DNA of 64,000 nucleotides from Phytophthora sp. 'mugwort' (lineage: Eukaryota > Oomycota > Peronosporomycetes > Peronosporales > Peronosporaceae). The first letter of the stretch is position 1. Each line of letters begins with the position of its first letter. Where the stretch lies: the NCBI GenBank assembly GCA_033558025.1, contig JAUCEF010000018.1, forward strand, positions 4,030,001 through 4,094,000, in the 5' to 3' direction. This document shows positions 23,817 to 33,197 of the stretch, piece after piece. The notes beneath the pieces were generated by a model. It was not told the DNA's origin and did not search any database. It saw only the letters and a program-made list of their open reading frames with translations. The translations under genes and the position numbers were made by a program.

Positions 23817-24465
23817 CGTATTTTGCATGTAGAAAGATGCACCGCCATATGAGAATGCACCTTGATATCTACCAATCACATCGATCAGCCCACATTAACA
23901 TGAAACGCATGTAGAGAGCTGCAGCCCCTGGCCCCTTCCACAACTGATACCAATTTCCCGCCTATCGCCGGCCTCCAGCAGACGCAGCTTGGAGCGGCGC
24001 ACCGGCACACAGACCCAGCAGGTTCTCATGCCTCTGTTTCGGCCACGCGGTGAACGAGGGTTGCTGCTGGATAGATGTCATAGCGAAAGTGGCGTGTGCT
24101 ACACGACTGGTGCTCGCAGCAGTCGCTAAGTTCGCGCAGAAGCGTGCCCATTTTTTAATTTGCGTCTCAGCATATAATATCTTAAACGGCTACAAGAAGT
24201 TTGACTTACAGGTAGATGACGACTGCCTCGCTATTGCCTCGTTAGTGGACGAGCTGCATAAATTGTCTCTGATAGGACCAGCGTCTACTGCAGTAGACTA
24301 TACTCACGAGTTCGATAGCAATTTTGATCTCAATCTTGACCGCGTCGTTGAGGAAGACGTAGTTTAGCTTCCTCCAAGAATTTATACAAACAGTTACATT
24401 TCATTTTAAAGGCTTCCTTTTTTATGAACATGGGGTGCATCTTTCTACATGCGAAGAACGGTAAC
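23817..24465. mobile_element. Small element with inverted ends and one internal frame
   Basis: The bases 23,817-23,850 and 24,432-24,465 are inverted copies: GGTGCATCTTTCTACATGC then A/G-rich bases then ACGGTAAC, reading outward on the left and inward on the right. Both flanks carry gagtgagtg simple repeats and a CCCAAA-AAATCGTT block. Between them a plus-strand frame at 24,050-24,367 could encode up to 105 residues (CCWIDVIAKVACATRLV... DLNLDRVVEEDVV) of unknown type. The layout suggests a non-autonomous DNA element or a decayed longer one. Confidence 0.4.
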
Positions 24466-24646
24466 TTCAAATGACATATTGAGTGAGTGTGTGTGTAAAA
24501 ATGATTGAGTGAGTAAGGGAGTGAGTGGGTGAGTGGGTGAGCGAGTGATCCCCAAATAAATCGTTCCCTCTTGAAATGTGTATTGTGCAATGTACGTCTA
24601 ACCTAATCAAAGATCTGCCTGTATACGATGTTGCTCGTGTACACCC

Positions 24647-25035
24647 TGCTGGCAGGTGATGTTGCGTGTATTGAAGTGCCGGTTTGCATATGTTGTGCAT
24701 GTGTGGGTTTGCGTGAGTTACGGGGTTTCGGTATGGATGCGCATTCATGATTACTAGACCAATGCTTTCTGTAGCTCAGCTGGTTTAGTCTCTCTATGTG
24801 AGCCAGTAGTTAGCGGATTCGACTTCCGCTTTGACCACAACTTTTGCATCTTCCCACTATACACATGTGATACCTGATGGGATTAGAAAACTCACCGTAG
24901 CAAAGACAGTAGAAGAAATGAGCTAGGAAGGTCGAGAACAATAACGACATTAATCCCACTCACTTTTGGTTTGCAACCTCGCCAAGAAGCCTTCTTCATC
25001 GACTCGCCCCGCGTGCTCTTCCTCTCCTACTTTTA
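24647..25035 (+). repeat. Copia-2 5' LTR with internal tRNA-like module
   Basis: Begins TGCTGGCAGG (TGTTGGCAGG in the 3' copy) and ends CTCCTACTTTTA. Inside, near 24,775-24,840, lies a tRNA-like module: box A TAGCTCAGCTGG, then box B-like GGATTCGACTTCC, then TTTGACCA. The LTR would be the Pol II promoter and polyadenylation unit of the element; the module adds potential internal Pol III promoter boxes. Confidence 0.8.
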
Positions 25036-25039
25036 GGTT

Positions 25040-25792
25040 ATGAGCTCAGACGACTCCAAGTTCAAGGTCGAGGCCTTCGACGGGTCCAACTACGCGCTGT
25101 GGAGCTACAAGATGAAGATGTATCTGATGTCCAAGGGGTTGTGGAGTGCGGTCTCCGGCGAAGGCAACGTAACTGCGGTCAAGGAGTAGCAAGCGCATGC
25201 GGCGATCGTGCTGAACCTGAAGGACTCGCAACTGATGCACGTCATCGACGCGGTGACTGCGAGAGACACGTGGGGAAGACTGGAGAACTTTCATCGTACG
25301 CAAGACATGGCGAATCGGTTGTGGCTAAAGAAAAAGTTTGCGTCGTTCAAGTACACCACCTCCTCCATCAAGGATCACGTGGTGGAGTTGGAGACGCTGG
25401 TGCTGAAGATGAGGAATGCAAACTGCGGTCCAAGTGAGGAAGTCGTCTGCGCGACGATGCTGTGGAGTCTACCTGCAAGCTACGAGAGCTTGGTGCAAGC
25501 GTTTCGCATGTCGATGGCAACGTTCAGCTTGGCGGACCTCGTGAGCAAACTGATCGCAGAAGAAGTGCGTCAGAAAGACTCGACGCACATTGAGCAAGCG
25601 ACCGCGCTGCTTTCTGGTAAGAGCAACGGGAAGCAGTAGTATAAAAAGAAGAACCAGCGCGGCGGAAGTAAGAAGGGGACGACTGGCGCTTGCTTCAATT
25701 GCGGCCAAAAGGGTCACTTCGCAAGAGCATGCCCGTCGGACTCGAACTCGCGCGGTCCAGTTCAAGATCAATCCCTAACGTCGCGTTTAACG
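25040..25792 (+). pseudogene. Copia-2 gag with CCHC zinc knuckle
   Basis: ATG at 25,040 lies five bases past the 5' LTR, inside the presumed primer-binding site. The frame reads SKFKVEAFDGSNYALWSYKM, the standard Copia gag start, and is cut by a TAG at 25,187-25,189. It continues in frame (LKDSQLMHVIDAVTARDTW...) to a second stop near 25,637. A frame then carries the knuckle CFNCGQKGHFARAC (C-x2-C-x4-H-x4-C) at about 25,690-25,735. Gag would package element RNA. Two stops are visible in frame, which could be point mutations in an otherwise intact gene. Confidence 0.8.
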
Positions 25793-25839
25793 CGAGAGTA
25801 ATCTAAAGTCGCGTTTAACGCGACTGAGCAATTGCAAGT

Positions 25840-26995
25840 GAGAACTGGGTCATGGACAGTGGAGCTTCAGCACATATGTGCAAGTCGCGTGATGCATTCA
25901 GTGAATACACAGCAGTACAGAACGGTCGAAGCGTTTTAAGTGCCAAGAGCAGCGCGGAGTTGAAGGTTATCGGCTTCGGAACGGTGACTCTGCAACTGTG
26001 GACTGGTCGCTCGTGGATCAATGCTAGGCTGAAGAATGCGCTTCATGTTCAGGATTTGAGCAAGAACCTGTTCTCGCTGACTACTGCGACAGCACGCGGA
26101 ATGACTGTGACTATGGACAGCGAGAAGTGTGTTGTGAAACGCGATAATCAAGTGGTGGCTACTGGGCGAAAGTGTGGAAAGCTAATGTACCTAAACACGG
26201 AAGCGAACGAGGAGTGTCATGCGGCTGATGATGACATCGAACTCTGGCATCGGCGACTCGGACATGTCTCGTTCAGTACACTGAATACAATGGTCAAGGA
26301 CGGGCGGCTGAGTGTGACGCAGGCTAAACTCGGGACAGTTTGCGGAGTGTGCGCAACCGCAAAGCAAGTGTGAAAGACGTTCAATTCCAGCAAGGACGAG
26401 CTGGAAGCCAGGGAGAGTAGACGCACAGACAGCATGGTGTGTTCCGATGTTCTTGGACCCATCACTCCTGAGTCAAAGTCTGCCTTCAAGTACATAGTGA
26501 CATTTGTCCTATGAAAAGCCGCTACGTCAGTATCTACCCGCTGCACAAGAAGAGTGCAGTACCAGACGCGTTCACGAAGTTTTGCAAGGATATGAAGACC
26601 GCCGGGTTGAAAATCAAGGTGATTCGGAGTGACAACGGTGGGGAATACCGTAACGCAGAAATGGAGGCGCTTTGTGACGAGAAGTCGATCAAGCAGGAGT
26701 TCACGGTGCCGTACAACCCCCAGCAAACGGAATGAAGGGAATGGCTGAACGGATGAATTGATCGCTAGTGGAAATGACACGGTGTATGCTCAAGAAAGTG
26801 GATTGGGGAAGGCGTTCTGGTGTGAAGCCATTATGACTGCAACCGATATCCGCAACGTGCTGCCGACAACGTCCAACCCCCACTTAAGTCCGTTCGAAAT
26901 CGTGTTCAGGCGTAAACCGCGTTTGGACCACATGCGAGTGTTTGGTTCAGAATGCGACGCCCACGTGACGAAGGAAGGAAAAGTGCAAGAAGTTG
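25840..26995 (+). pseudogene. Copia-2 protease, GAG-pre-integrase and integrase
   Basis: 25,852 on: MDSGASAHM, the D-S-G catalytic triad of the Copia aspartic protease, intact. Next, GAG-pre-integrase LWHRRLGHVSFSTLNTM and a zinc-binding CGVC, ending at a stop near 26,371. The integrase core appears in shifted frames: DVLGPITPESKSAFKYIVTF (first D), then IKVIRSDNGGEYRNAEM (second D in SDNGGEY) at 26,610-26,660, and the C-terminal part with AFWCEAIMTATDIRN and HMRVFGSECDAHV. At least three frame breaks separate these parts. Confidence 0.8.
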
Positions 26996-28216
26996 GATGA
27001 CTCCGGTGTGAAGTGCTACTTCCTGGTATACGCGAAGCAGCACAAGGCATACCGACTTCTCAATGCAAACGACGGCTCTATCATGATTCCAAGAAGTGTC
27101 ACATTTGCGGAGCACGCTGGGATCAAAAGGACGAGTGTCCACGGTGAAGGTATCATTGACATCCTGGAAGATGCGAATGCTAAAGAAGTAGCTGAGGAAC
27201 CAGATACAGACTTCGAGCCCCACATCCCACTGACTGGACCACACGAAGGACCCACACAAAGAGATCACGACGGCCCAACCCACTCTGTACCAACCCAAGG
27301 TTCAAGTATACCAGGGAGAGACGACAACGAAGACTGGATGGTGCGTCCGGTACGCAAGAGGCGCGGTGTGGTACGGTACGAAGATGAATATCCCGGCACT
27401 CGACGTGGGGAGTTCAACTTAGACGACTTTGAGGGCGAGTTCGAGTCCCTCTACTGTTTTAACGCCGAAGAAGACGACGGCGAACGTGCTGTGATGTACG
27501 ACCAAGTTATGCGAAGCAGGTACAAGAACGAGTGGTTGCGTGCGATGGAAGCGGAAATGAAGTCGCTAGAAATCCACCGCACCAGGAAGTTGGTGGATAT
27601 GCCCTCCGGAAAGAAGGCTGTGGGGTGCAAGTGGGTATTTCGGATCAAGCGCGATCCAAGAGGAAACATCGTAAAGTTCAAGGCTCGGCTTGTGGCAAAA
27701 GGATTTACGCAGCGTCCAGGTATCGATTACACCAAGGCGTTTGCCCCAGTTACTCGGAAAGAGTCGATAAACGCGTCATTGGCGGTTGCAGCGGAAGAAG
27801 ATCTGGAGGCTGAAAATGTGGACGTGGATACGGCTTTCCTGTATGGCGATGTCGAAGAGGAGATCTATATGGACCAGCCGGACGGTTTCGAAGACCAGTT
27901 CAACCCCACCCAGAAATGTTTGCTTGAGAAAGCGCTTTACGGCACGAAACAGGCGGCGCGTCAATGGAACAAAAAGCTAAATTGCCACCTGGAAGGTCAA
28001 GGTTTCAAGCGCTCTGATGCAGACCCGTGTGTGTATGTGCGAAAGTCAAGCATCGAGTACACGATCGTGGTTATCTATGTGGACGATTTGATGATATTTG
28101 GCAAAACGAAACACGACATCGAGAAGATCAAGCAAGCGCTCAAGTCCGAGTTTAGCATCAAGGAACTCGGAGAGCTCAAGTATTACCTCGGCATCGAGAT
28201 CCACCGGCAGACGTGA
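26993..28216 (+). CDS. Copia-2 reverse transcriptase block (intact frame)
   Basis: A 407-residue uninterrupted frame. It starts in the integrase-RT connector, then an acidic linker, then the RT domain: WVFRIKRDPRGNIVKFKARL, TKAFAPVTR, DVDTAFLYGDVEEEIYMDQP, LLEKALYGTKQAARQWNKK and the catalytic YVDD near 28,076-28,087, followed by KYYLGIEI. All hallmark Copia RT blocks are in order and intact. The frame ends at TGA 28,214-28,216 where the product should continue to RNase H, so the polyprotein is truncated. In life this part copies element RNA into DNA. Confidence 0.85.
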   Translation: MDDSGVKCYFLVYAKQHKAYRLLNANDGSIMIPRSVTFAEHAGIKRTSVHGEGIIDILEDANAKEVAEEPDTDFEPHIPLTGPHEGPTQRDHDGPTHSVPTQGSSIPGRDDNEDWMVRPVRKRRGVVRYEDEYPGTRRGEFNLDDFEGEFESLYCFNAEEDDGERAVMYDQVMRSRYKNEWLRAMEAEMKSLEIHRTRKLVDMPSGKKAVGCKWVFRIKRDPRGNIVKFKARLVAKGFTQRPGIDYTKAFAPVTRKESINASLAVAAEEDLEAENVDVDTAFLYGDVEEEIYMDQPDGFEDQFNPTQKCLLEKALYGTKQAARQWNKKLNCHLEGQGFKRSDADPCVYVRKSSIEYTIVVIYVDDLMIFGKTKHDIEKIKQALKSEFSIKELGELKYYLGIEIHRQT

Positions 28217-29040
28217 AAATAAAATCATCATGATGAACCAGCGCGCGTACATTAAGCGACTCTCAGAGAAGTTTGGTGTGGAAAAATGCAAGGATACGCA
28301 TACGCCGGCTGACAGCAACTCGAGACTGGTCAAGGTATCGGACGATGATGTGTGCGTCTCAAAATATCCGTATCGCAAATTAGGGGGTGCACTGATGTAC
28401 GTGGCAACTTGCACACGTCCAGATATTTCACACGAGTGGGTGAAGTGGCCAAGTTTTGCGGGCGCCACAATAAAAGCCACTGAGTAGCAGCGAAGCGCAT
28501 TTTGAAGTATCTGAAGACGACCCAAGAGCTCGGAGTTGTGTTTAATGGTTCGGTCAAGGGAGAGCTTGTGGGTTTTGCGGACGCAAACTGGGCTGGCGAC
28601 CTTGACACGCGACGCTCGACTACTGGCTACGTATTTTTTTCTGAACGGCAGCGCGATATCGTGGAAGTCCAAGCGCCAACCCACTGTGGCTACATCAAGT
28701 ACTGAAGCAGAGTATATGAGTCTCTACAGTGCGACTCAAGAAGCTGTGCGGCTGCGACTACTGCTCAAGGACATGGGTTACAAGGACCAAGGTGCTACGA
28801 AAATATATTAAGATAATTAAGGGTGCATCGCACTGGCCAAGAACCCAGTGTATCACACACGCACGAAGCACATCGACATCAAGTTTCACTTTCTGCGTGA
28901 GAAGATTGAGTGCGCGGTTATCACTTTGGAGTACAAGCCAACCGACGAGGTGGTTGCTGATGGCATGACAAAGCGCTAGCGCGTGACAAGCATCGCAAGC
29001 TCGTCATAGGACTTCGCATGGAAAAATGAGGAAGCAGCAG
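28217..29040 (+). pseudogene. Copia-2 RNase H region
   Basis: Frame-shifted continuation of pol: IIMMNQRAYIKRLSEKFGV, CTRPDISHEW, LVGFADANWAGDLDTRRST (RNase H start, catalytic D in ADANW), ISWKSKRQPTVATSSTEAEYM (catalytic E in TEAEY), KHIDIKFHFLREK and VADGMTKR at the end. Three frame breaks are apparent (near 28,216, 28,486 and 28,640). The purine tract and 3' LTR follow immediately. Confidence 0.8.
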
Positions 29041-29059
29041 CACGCACATCAAGAGAGAG

Positions 29060-29450
29060 TGTTGGCAGGTGATGTTTGCGTGTATTGAAGTGCCGGTTTG
29101 CATATGTTGTGCATGTGTGGGTTTGCGTGAGTTATGTTTTTATGAATATAGATACGCATTCATGATTACTGAACCAAATGCTTTCTATAGCTCAGCTGGT
29201 TTAGTCTCTATGCGAGCAAGCAGGTAGCGGGTTCGACTTCCGCTTTGACCACAACTTCTGCATCTTCCCACTATACGTATGTGATACTTGATGGGATTAG
29301 AAAACTCACCGTAGCAAAGACAGTAGAAGAAATGAGCTAGGAAGGTCGAGAACAATAACGACATCAATCCCACTCACTTTTGGTTTTGCAACCTCGCCAA
29401 GAAGCCTTCTTCATCGACTCGCCCCGCGCGCTCTTCCTCTCCTACTTTTT
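29060..29450 (+). repeat. Copia-2 3' LTR with internal tRNA-like module
   Basis: Second copy of the LTR at 24,647-25,035; starts TGTTGGCAGG after AAGAGAGAG. The tRNA-like module (about 29,180-29,251) is better kept here: TAGCTCAGCTGG, then GCGGG-TTCGACT-TCCGC forming a five-pair T-arm, then TTTGACCA. The acceptor and D-stems do not pair well. Confidence 0.85.
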
Positions 29451-29700
29451 CGTTTGGGCAATCCTATTGTTCCGCCCCTATCTCTACGGAAGAAACTACA
29501 CGATTTTGACTGACGACGCAGCATTGAAATGGTTAATGACGAGCAACAATTTTACTGGTAAGTTATATAGATGAGCTCTCACGCTCCAGAAGTATACGTT
29601 GACGTACAATATCGACCTGGAAGTACAAATGTGGAAGCCGATGCACTGTCGAGGGCACCAGCGAAGATGTTAGCAGTGTTGGAAGACGGCGGTACTCGGT
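29451..29700 (+). pseudogene. Gypsy-1 RNase H fragment
   Basis: Reads FRPYLYGRNYTILTDDAALK (catalytic D in TDDAALKWL) and, after a frame change near 29,575, the RNase H end YRPGSTN-like VEADALSRAPA. The last three catalytic blocks are recognisable; everything upstream is lost. Confidence 0.7.
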
Positions 29701-30823
29701 GAAGAGAAAAATGGCAAGTAACAACGACGTTGCAGCAGCAGGTGAAGCCATGACCTATGTCCCTGGAACAGAAACATAGGTGACGGCAGGGATGAGGATA
29801 CGCAACCGAACGGGATTGAGCTCCTGGGAGCTCCCGAGCCGCAATTTGGGATAGACCACGAACCAATAATCGGTCATGAAGCAAACAGAGATATCCAACG
29901 GTCGTTAGGATCACCAGAACCGGCGGTGAAGGCAACCGGTGATCAGCAGAATAATGCAGGAGATATACCACCTGGAACAGCTGGAGCAGCATCAGGCTTC
30001 GACACTGAGCGAACGTTGACTAGACAGTTGAACGTACCCGACGAGGAATCAGCGCATAAAGCAGCAACGGCACTACTAGAAACGAGTGAAAGCAAGCAGC
30101 TGACGTCAGACTCAAACCACACTGGAAACACGAGGAAGATGCCGATCTATGGGCGACCCTTCACTCGAGCGGCGAAGAGACTCCAAGAAGAAGCTTAAAA
30201 AACATAACGACGTCCACACGGCATACTACTGATAAGGAACGCAACAAACCCAAGCAAGAAATCCGGAGTTATACAAAATCTCGCCCAGAACTGAATTAGC
30301 GCAGATGATTGACGAGCCAAACGTCGCGGAAATAGCCAACGGGCAGCCAGTACGATCCGATCCAACGGAAGTAGCGGCCGAAGATAACCCACGCGAGATG
30401 CGATGCGGGCGGTGATACTACCCAGGTAACCGGGGAGCCACGTGAATGCGACGACATGCGGCGACGGTGAATAAGAAAATGAATGATTGGGAGGTACCCT
30501 CGACAATGACTCCGCCTAAGAGACTGATGATACGACGAGAAGCTCTGCGGCGGACGCTTGATCAGAGAGAGAGAGTCACGCGAAGTAACCTGGTATGCAG
30601 CTGCACCTGCCGCGGTACCGGACACGCCATTAGTGACACGCACGCAGAGACCTGAGATAAGGGTGAGTGACGAGAACGGCCAAAGTCAGCAACCCCGAGC
30701 CTTGATTTTGGGGTCGCGGCAAGTCGAAGAAGGCGAACCTGCAATTGAAGAAAGCGGACGGCGAACGGGGAGTAACACGTTGCAATTGACTGATGATGAC
30801 ACTCGAGAAGCGCAAACGAGAAG
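29701..30823 (+). other. Gypsy-1 linker between RNase H and integrase
   Basis: About 1.1 kb lies between RNase H and the integrase zinc domain, far longer than in most Gypsy elements. It holds a charged, low-hydrophobic frame (29,926-30,198, ending PFTRAAKRLQEEA) and otherwise stop-rich sequence. It may be a family-specific extension or a decayed insertion. Confidence 0.4.
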
Positions 30824-31896
30824 TTGACTAGTACAACGGCTGATAGACAAAGGTACGCAACGGGGAATGAAGGTAACCAGAGAGTTCGGATGGCGGTGAT
30901 CCATACGACGAGTGGTACGCGAGTGATATTATCTCCTGCCCTGTGGTCTCTGGTGTTCAAGGACTACCAGGATTCGATCTGGGCAGGGCATTTACGAGTG
31001 ACACATACCTATGCTATGATGGCGCAGATTTATGGGTGGCCTAATCTACAGCCGGAAAATAAGCAGTGGATTCGGGGATGTCAAGAATGCGGCAGCCGGA
31101 AAGCACGACCAAGAGAAGTAATTCCGCCTCTACGCAGTCTTCGAGGTGGATATGTCGCCGATCGTTGCGCCCTTGATATTGCTGGCTCTTTTCCTGTGAG
31201 CAAAGGCGGCCAACGGTATGTCATTGCGGCAGTTGAATTCGCCACTAGATATGCGGTAGCAACGACGGTTGAGGAACACACCGCAGAACGCGTCGCCAAG
31301 TCCTGATGCAATCAGTAGTTCTGAAGTTTGGTGTGGCTCAATGGCTTTCCCAGTGTGTTGTAACTCACTGGGAAAACCATTGAGCAGTTAAAGGTCATGT
31401 TTCAACCGAGCAGATTAACCCGTGCCATATAGACCTCAAATGGTTGGTTTGGTGGAACGATGTCACTGGCCTTGGACAGACCTGGTCGCTACGTATATAG
31501 CATGAGGATCGGCAAAACGATTGGGACGTGTGAGTTGATTTCGCTGTCTATGCTTACAATTCGGGGAAACATTCGACGGGGGCGCTATCTCCGAATGAGC
31601 TGATGCTGGGCCGACGCCTAAGGTCTCCCAACGAGTTATTGAGTGAAACGAGCTTAGCAGAGGCTGGTGAATTAACGGCATATCACCGTAGATTATTGGC
31701 AGTAATGAAGAACAGCCACGAATGCGATGAACGAGCCCGGCAGCATGAGCAGCAACGGCAAGCGCGTTGCTACAACTGCCGAGTGTGGATGTTCCGACCT
31801 CCACGAAGCCCAAAGGCGACCAAGTTTGTACATTCATGGATGGGCCCTATGCGGATCGTTGATGTAGCAGGCTACGAAAATTATCTGCTAGAATGA
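30824..31896 (+). pseudogene. Gypsy-1 integrase
   Basis: Frame 30,824-31,306 has the HHCC zinc domain (HLRVTHTYAMMAQIYGWP...CQECGSRK) and the start of the catalytic core with its first aspartate (CALDIAGSFPVSKGGQRYV). The core is then broken by a stop and a 19-bp inverted repeat at 31,337-31,384 where the second catalytic block should be. The C-terminal part resumes at 31,603-31,896 (ELMLGRRLRSPNELL; FVHSWMGPMRIVD). The enzyme would insert element DNA; here it is dead. Confidence 0.75.
31337..31384. repeat. 19-bp stem, 10-base loop inverted repeat in integrase
   Basis: CTCAATGGCTTTCCCAGTG at 31,337-31,355 pairs with 31,366-31,384 at 18 of 19 positions, the remaining one a G-T wobble. Confidence 0.9.
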
Positions 31897-32317
31897 GAAG
31901 ACACTGCGTGGAGACCTAAGCAATGTATAGCCCACGGTTCCTTCTTGGTGACTTACCATCAACCCATGGCTCTGTTGAAGAAAACGCAACGGATACAGAG
32001 GCGCAACTTGAGTATGAAGGCGAGGTCGAACGCGAAGCTGATGGCGTGACGACAAGAACGATTACTAGAGCAACGGTAGCGGCTGACGAGCAGTGGACAG
32101 TGAAGACGTCTTGGAACGAGCAAGTGAGAAATTGATGGAGCTACGACATCGGCAACGACCCAATAATGCCGGCCACCACGCATAGGAATACGAGTTACAG
32201 CCTCTCAGTCCAACGCCATGAGCCCCAAATGATGACAAACGATGGATCTCCATCTCGGATATGACGCATTGCTCCGAGACGGCAGAGTCGTGGAAGACAC
32301 TGGGATTGAAGAAGGCG

Positions 32318-33197
32318 TGTAGCAGGTCAGAGTGTCGTTGGCGGTACTCACGAGCAGCGTACGATGGGGAAGTGAACAACAGGGCGAGGGAGGTACATGA
32401 CGGCACGAATGCGGCGAAGGATGTGGGTGTCAGCTTAACCAGAGGTGAAAGATACGAAGCAGGTCAACGGCACGACATCGACGTTGAAGTTTAACGACGA
32501 AGCCAGGCAGGCAGCCGTGCACGAGATCCGCAGAGAAATGAGATCTTGCGTGAAGAGTCGCACGAGGGCGAGAGGGCGAAATGAATGGCGGAGACGATGG
32601 GTGCAAGGGCTTCACGAAGAAGGGAGTCGAGAATCCGCGAGCTAGCGAACGGAGAGAGAGCGGTCAGTGAAGAACTTGTCGGCGAGATCGCAAGTGGAAG
32701 TTGATAATCGGCAGACTAGGGCATCGCACGAGATAGAGTGGGACCTCGAAGCCGTTAGCGAAGGCCCAGACGAAAGCACAGACGAAAGCACAGACGAGGA
32801 GTCGAGAGGCTGAGAGCATTGAACAACAGCCCGAAGACTACGGATGAGCCGACGGGCGTGAGTAGGAGACCGAGTGTGGCGTGAGGGATCAAGGAGGTGT
32901 AAGCGGACGTCGTGTGCGATATCGGGAAAGGTCGTACAAACGAGGATCGGCGGACGTTGGGACTGCACACTTGTGAACAAGTGCGGCACGAGGGCGAGTA
33001 CGAGCGGAAGGAGGCTAGGATCGGGACGAGTCGTGTGATATTAAAGTAATAAATAGGGCAGAGCCCGGCTGCTTTGCGGAGGCCTGTACGTTGAAGTTTT
33101 TTTAGGTGACGGTCGGGCAGACTACTAGACGGCCGCCGCACACAGCACTCCGACCATACGCAAGCACTGACGGGCAGGTGACAGGAGACCCGTTACA
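32318..33197 (+). repeat. Gypsy-1 3' LTR (880 bp)
   Basis: Starts TGTAGCAGG after the purine-rich GGGATTGAAGAAGGCG and ends GTTACA; 33,198 on is unrelated. It is a near-identical inverted partner of 311-1,189. Frames within it on either strand duplicate those of the left copy and are not genes. Confidence 0.85.

Larger units (their letters stand above)
24647..29450 (+). mobile_element. Copia-2: nearly full-length Copia retrotransposon
   Basis: 5' LTR 24,647-25,035 and 3' LTR 29,060-29,450 flank gag and pol in Copia order. GGTTATGAGC directly after the 5' LTR is in the primer-binding position. A purine tract AAGAGAGAG ends at the 3' LTR start. The LTRs differ by a moderate number of substitutions and small indels, so the insertion is not recent. 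Bases outside the two ends (CACCC on the left, CGTTT on the right) do not match, so no target-site duplication is seen. The right end abuts the RNase H of a Gypsy element in the same orientation. Confidence 0.85.
29451..33197 (+). mobile_element. Gypsy-1: 5'-truncated Gypsy element (RNase H to 3' LTR)
   Basis: Starts abruptly in the RNase H domain at the right edge of Copia-2, continues through a long linker and integrase, and ends with the LTR at 32,318-33,197. Gag, protease and RT are missing. No left part of this Gypsy element occurs to the left of Copia-2, so simple insertion of Copia-2 into it does not explain the layout. Frames are broken throughout. Confidence 0.75.

Noticed and set aside
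26217..26780. 187-residue minus-strand open frame
   Set aside because: Antisense to Copia-2 integrase, codon pattern is a mirror of the sense frame.
28046..28684. 212-residue minus-strand open frame
   Set aside because: Shadow of the Copia-2 RT/RNase H on the opposite strand; no domain of its own.
29180..29251. Genuine tRNA gene
   Set aside because: Boxes A and B and a T-arm are present, but acceptor and D stems do not pair and the sequence is inside an LTR.
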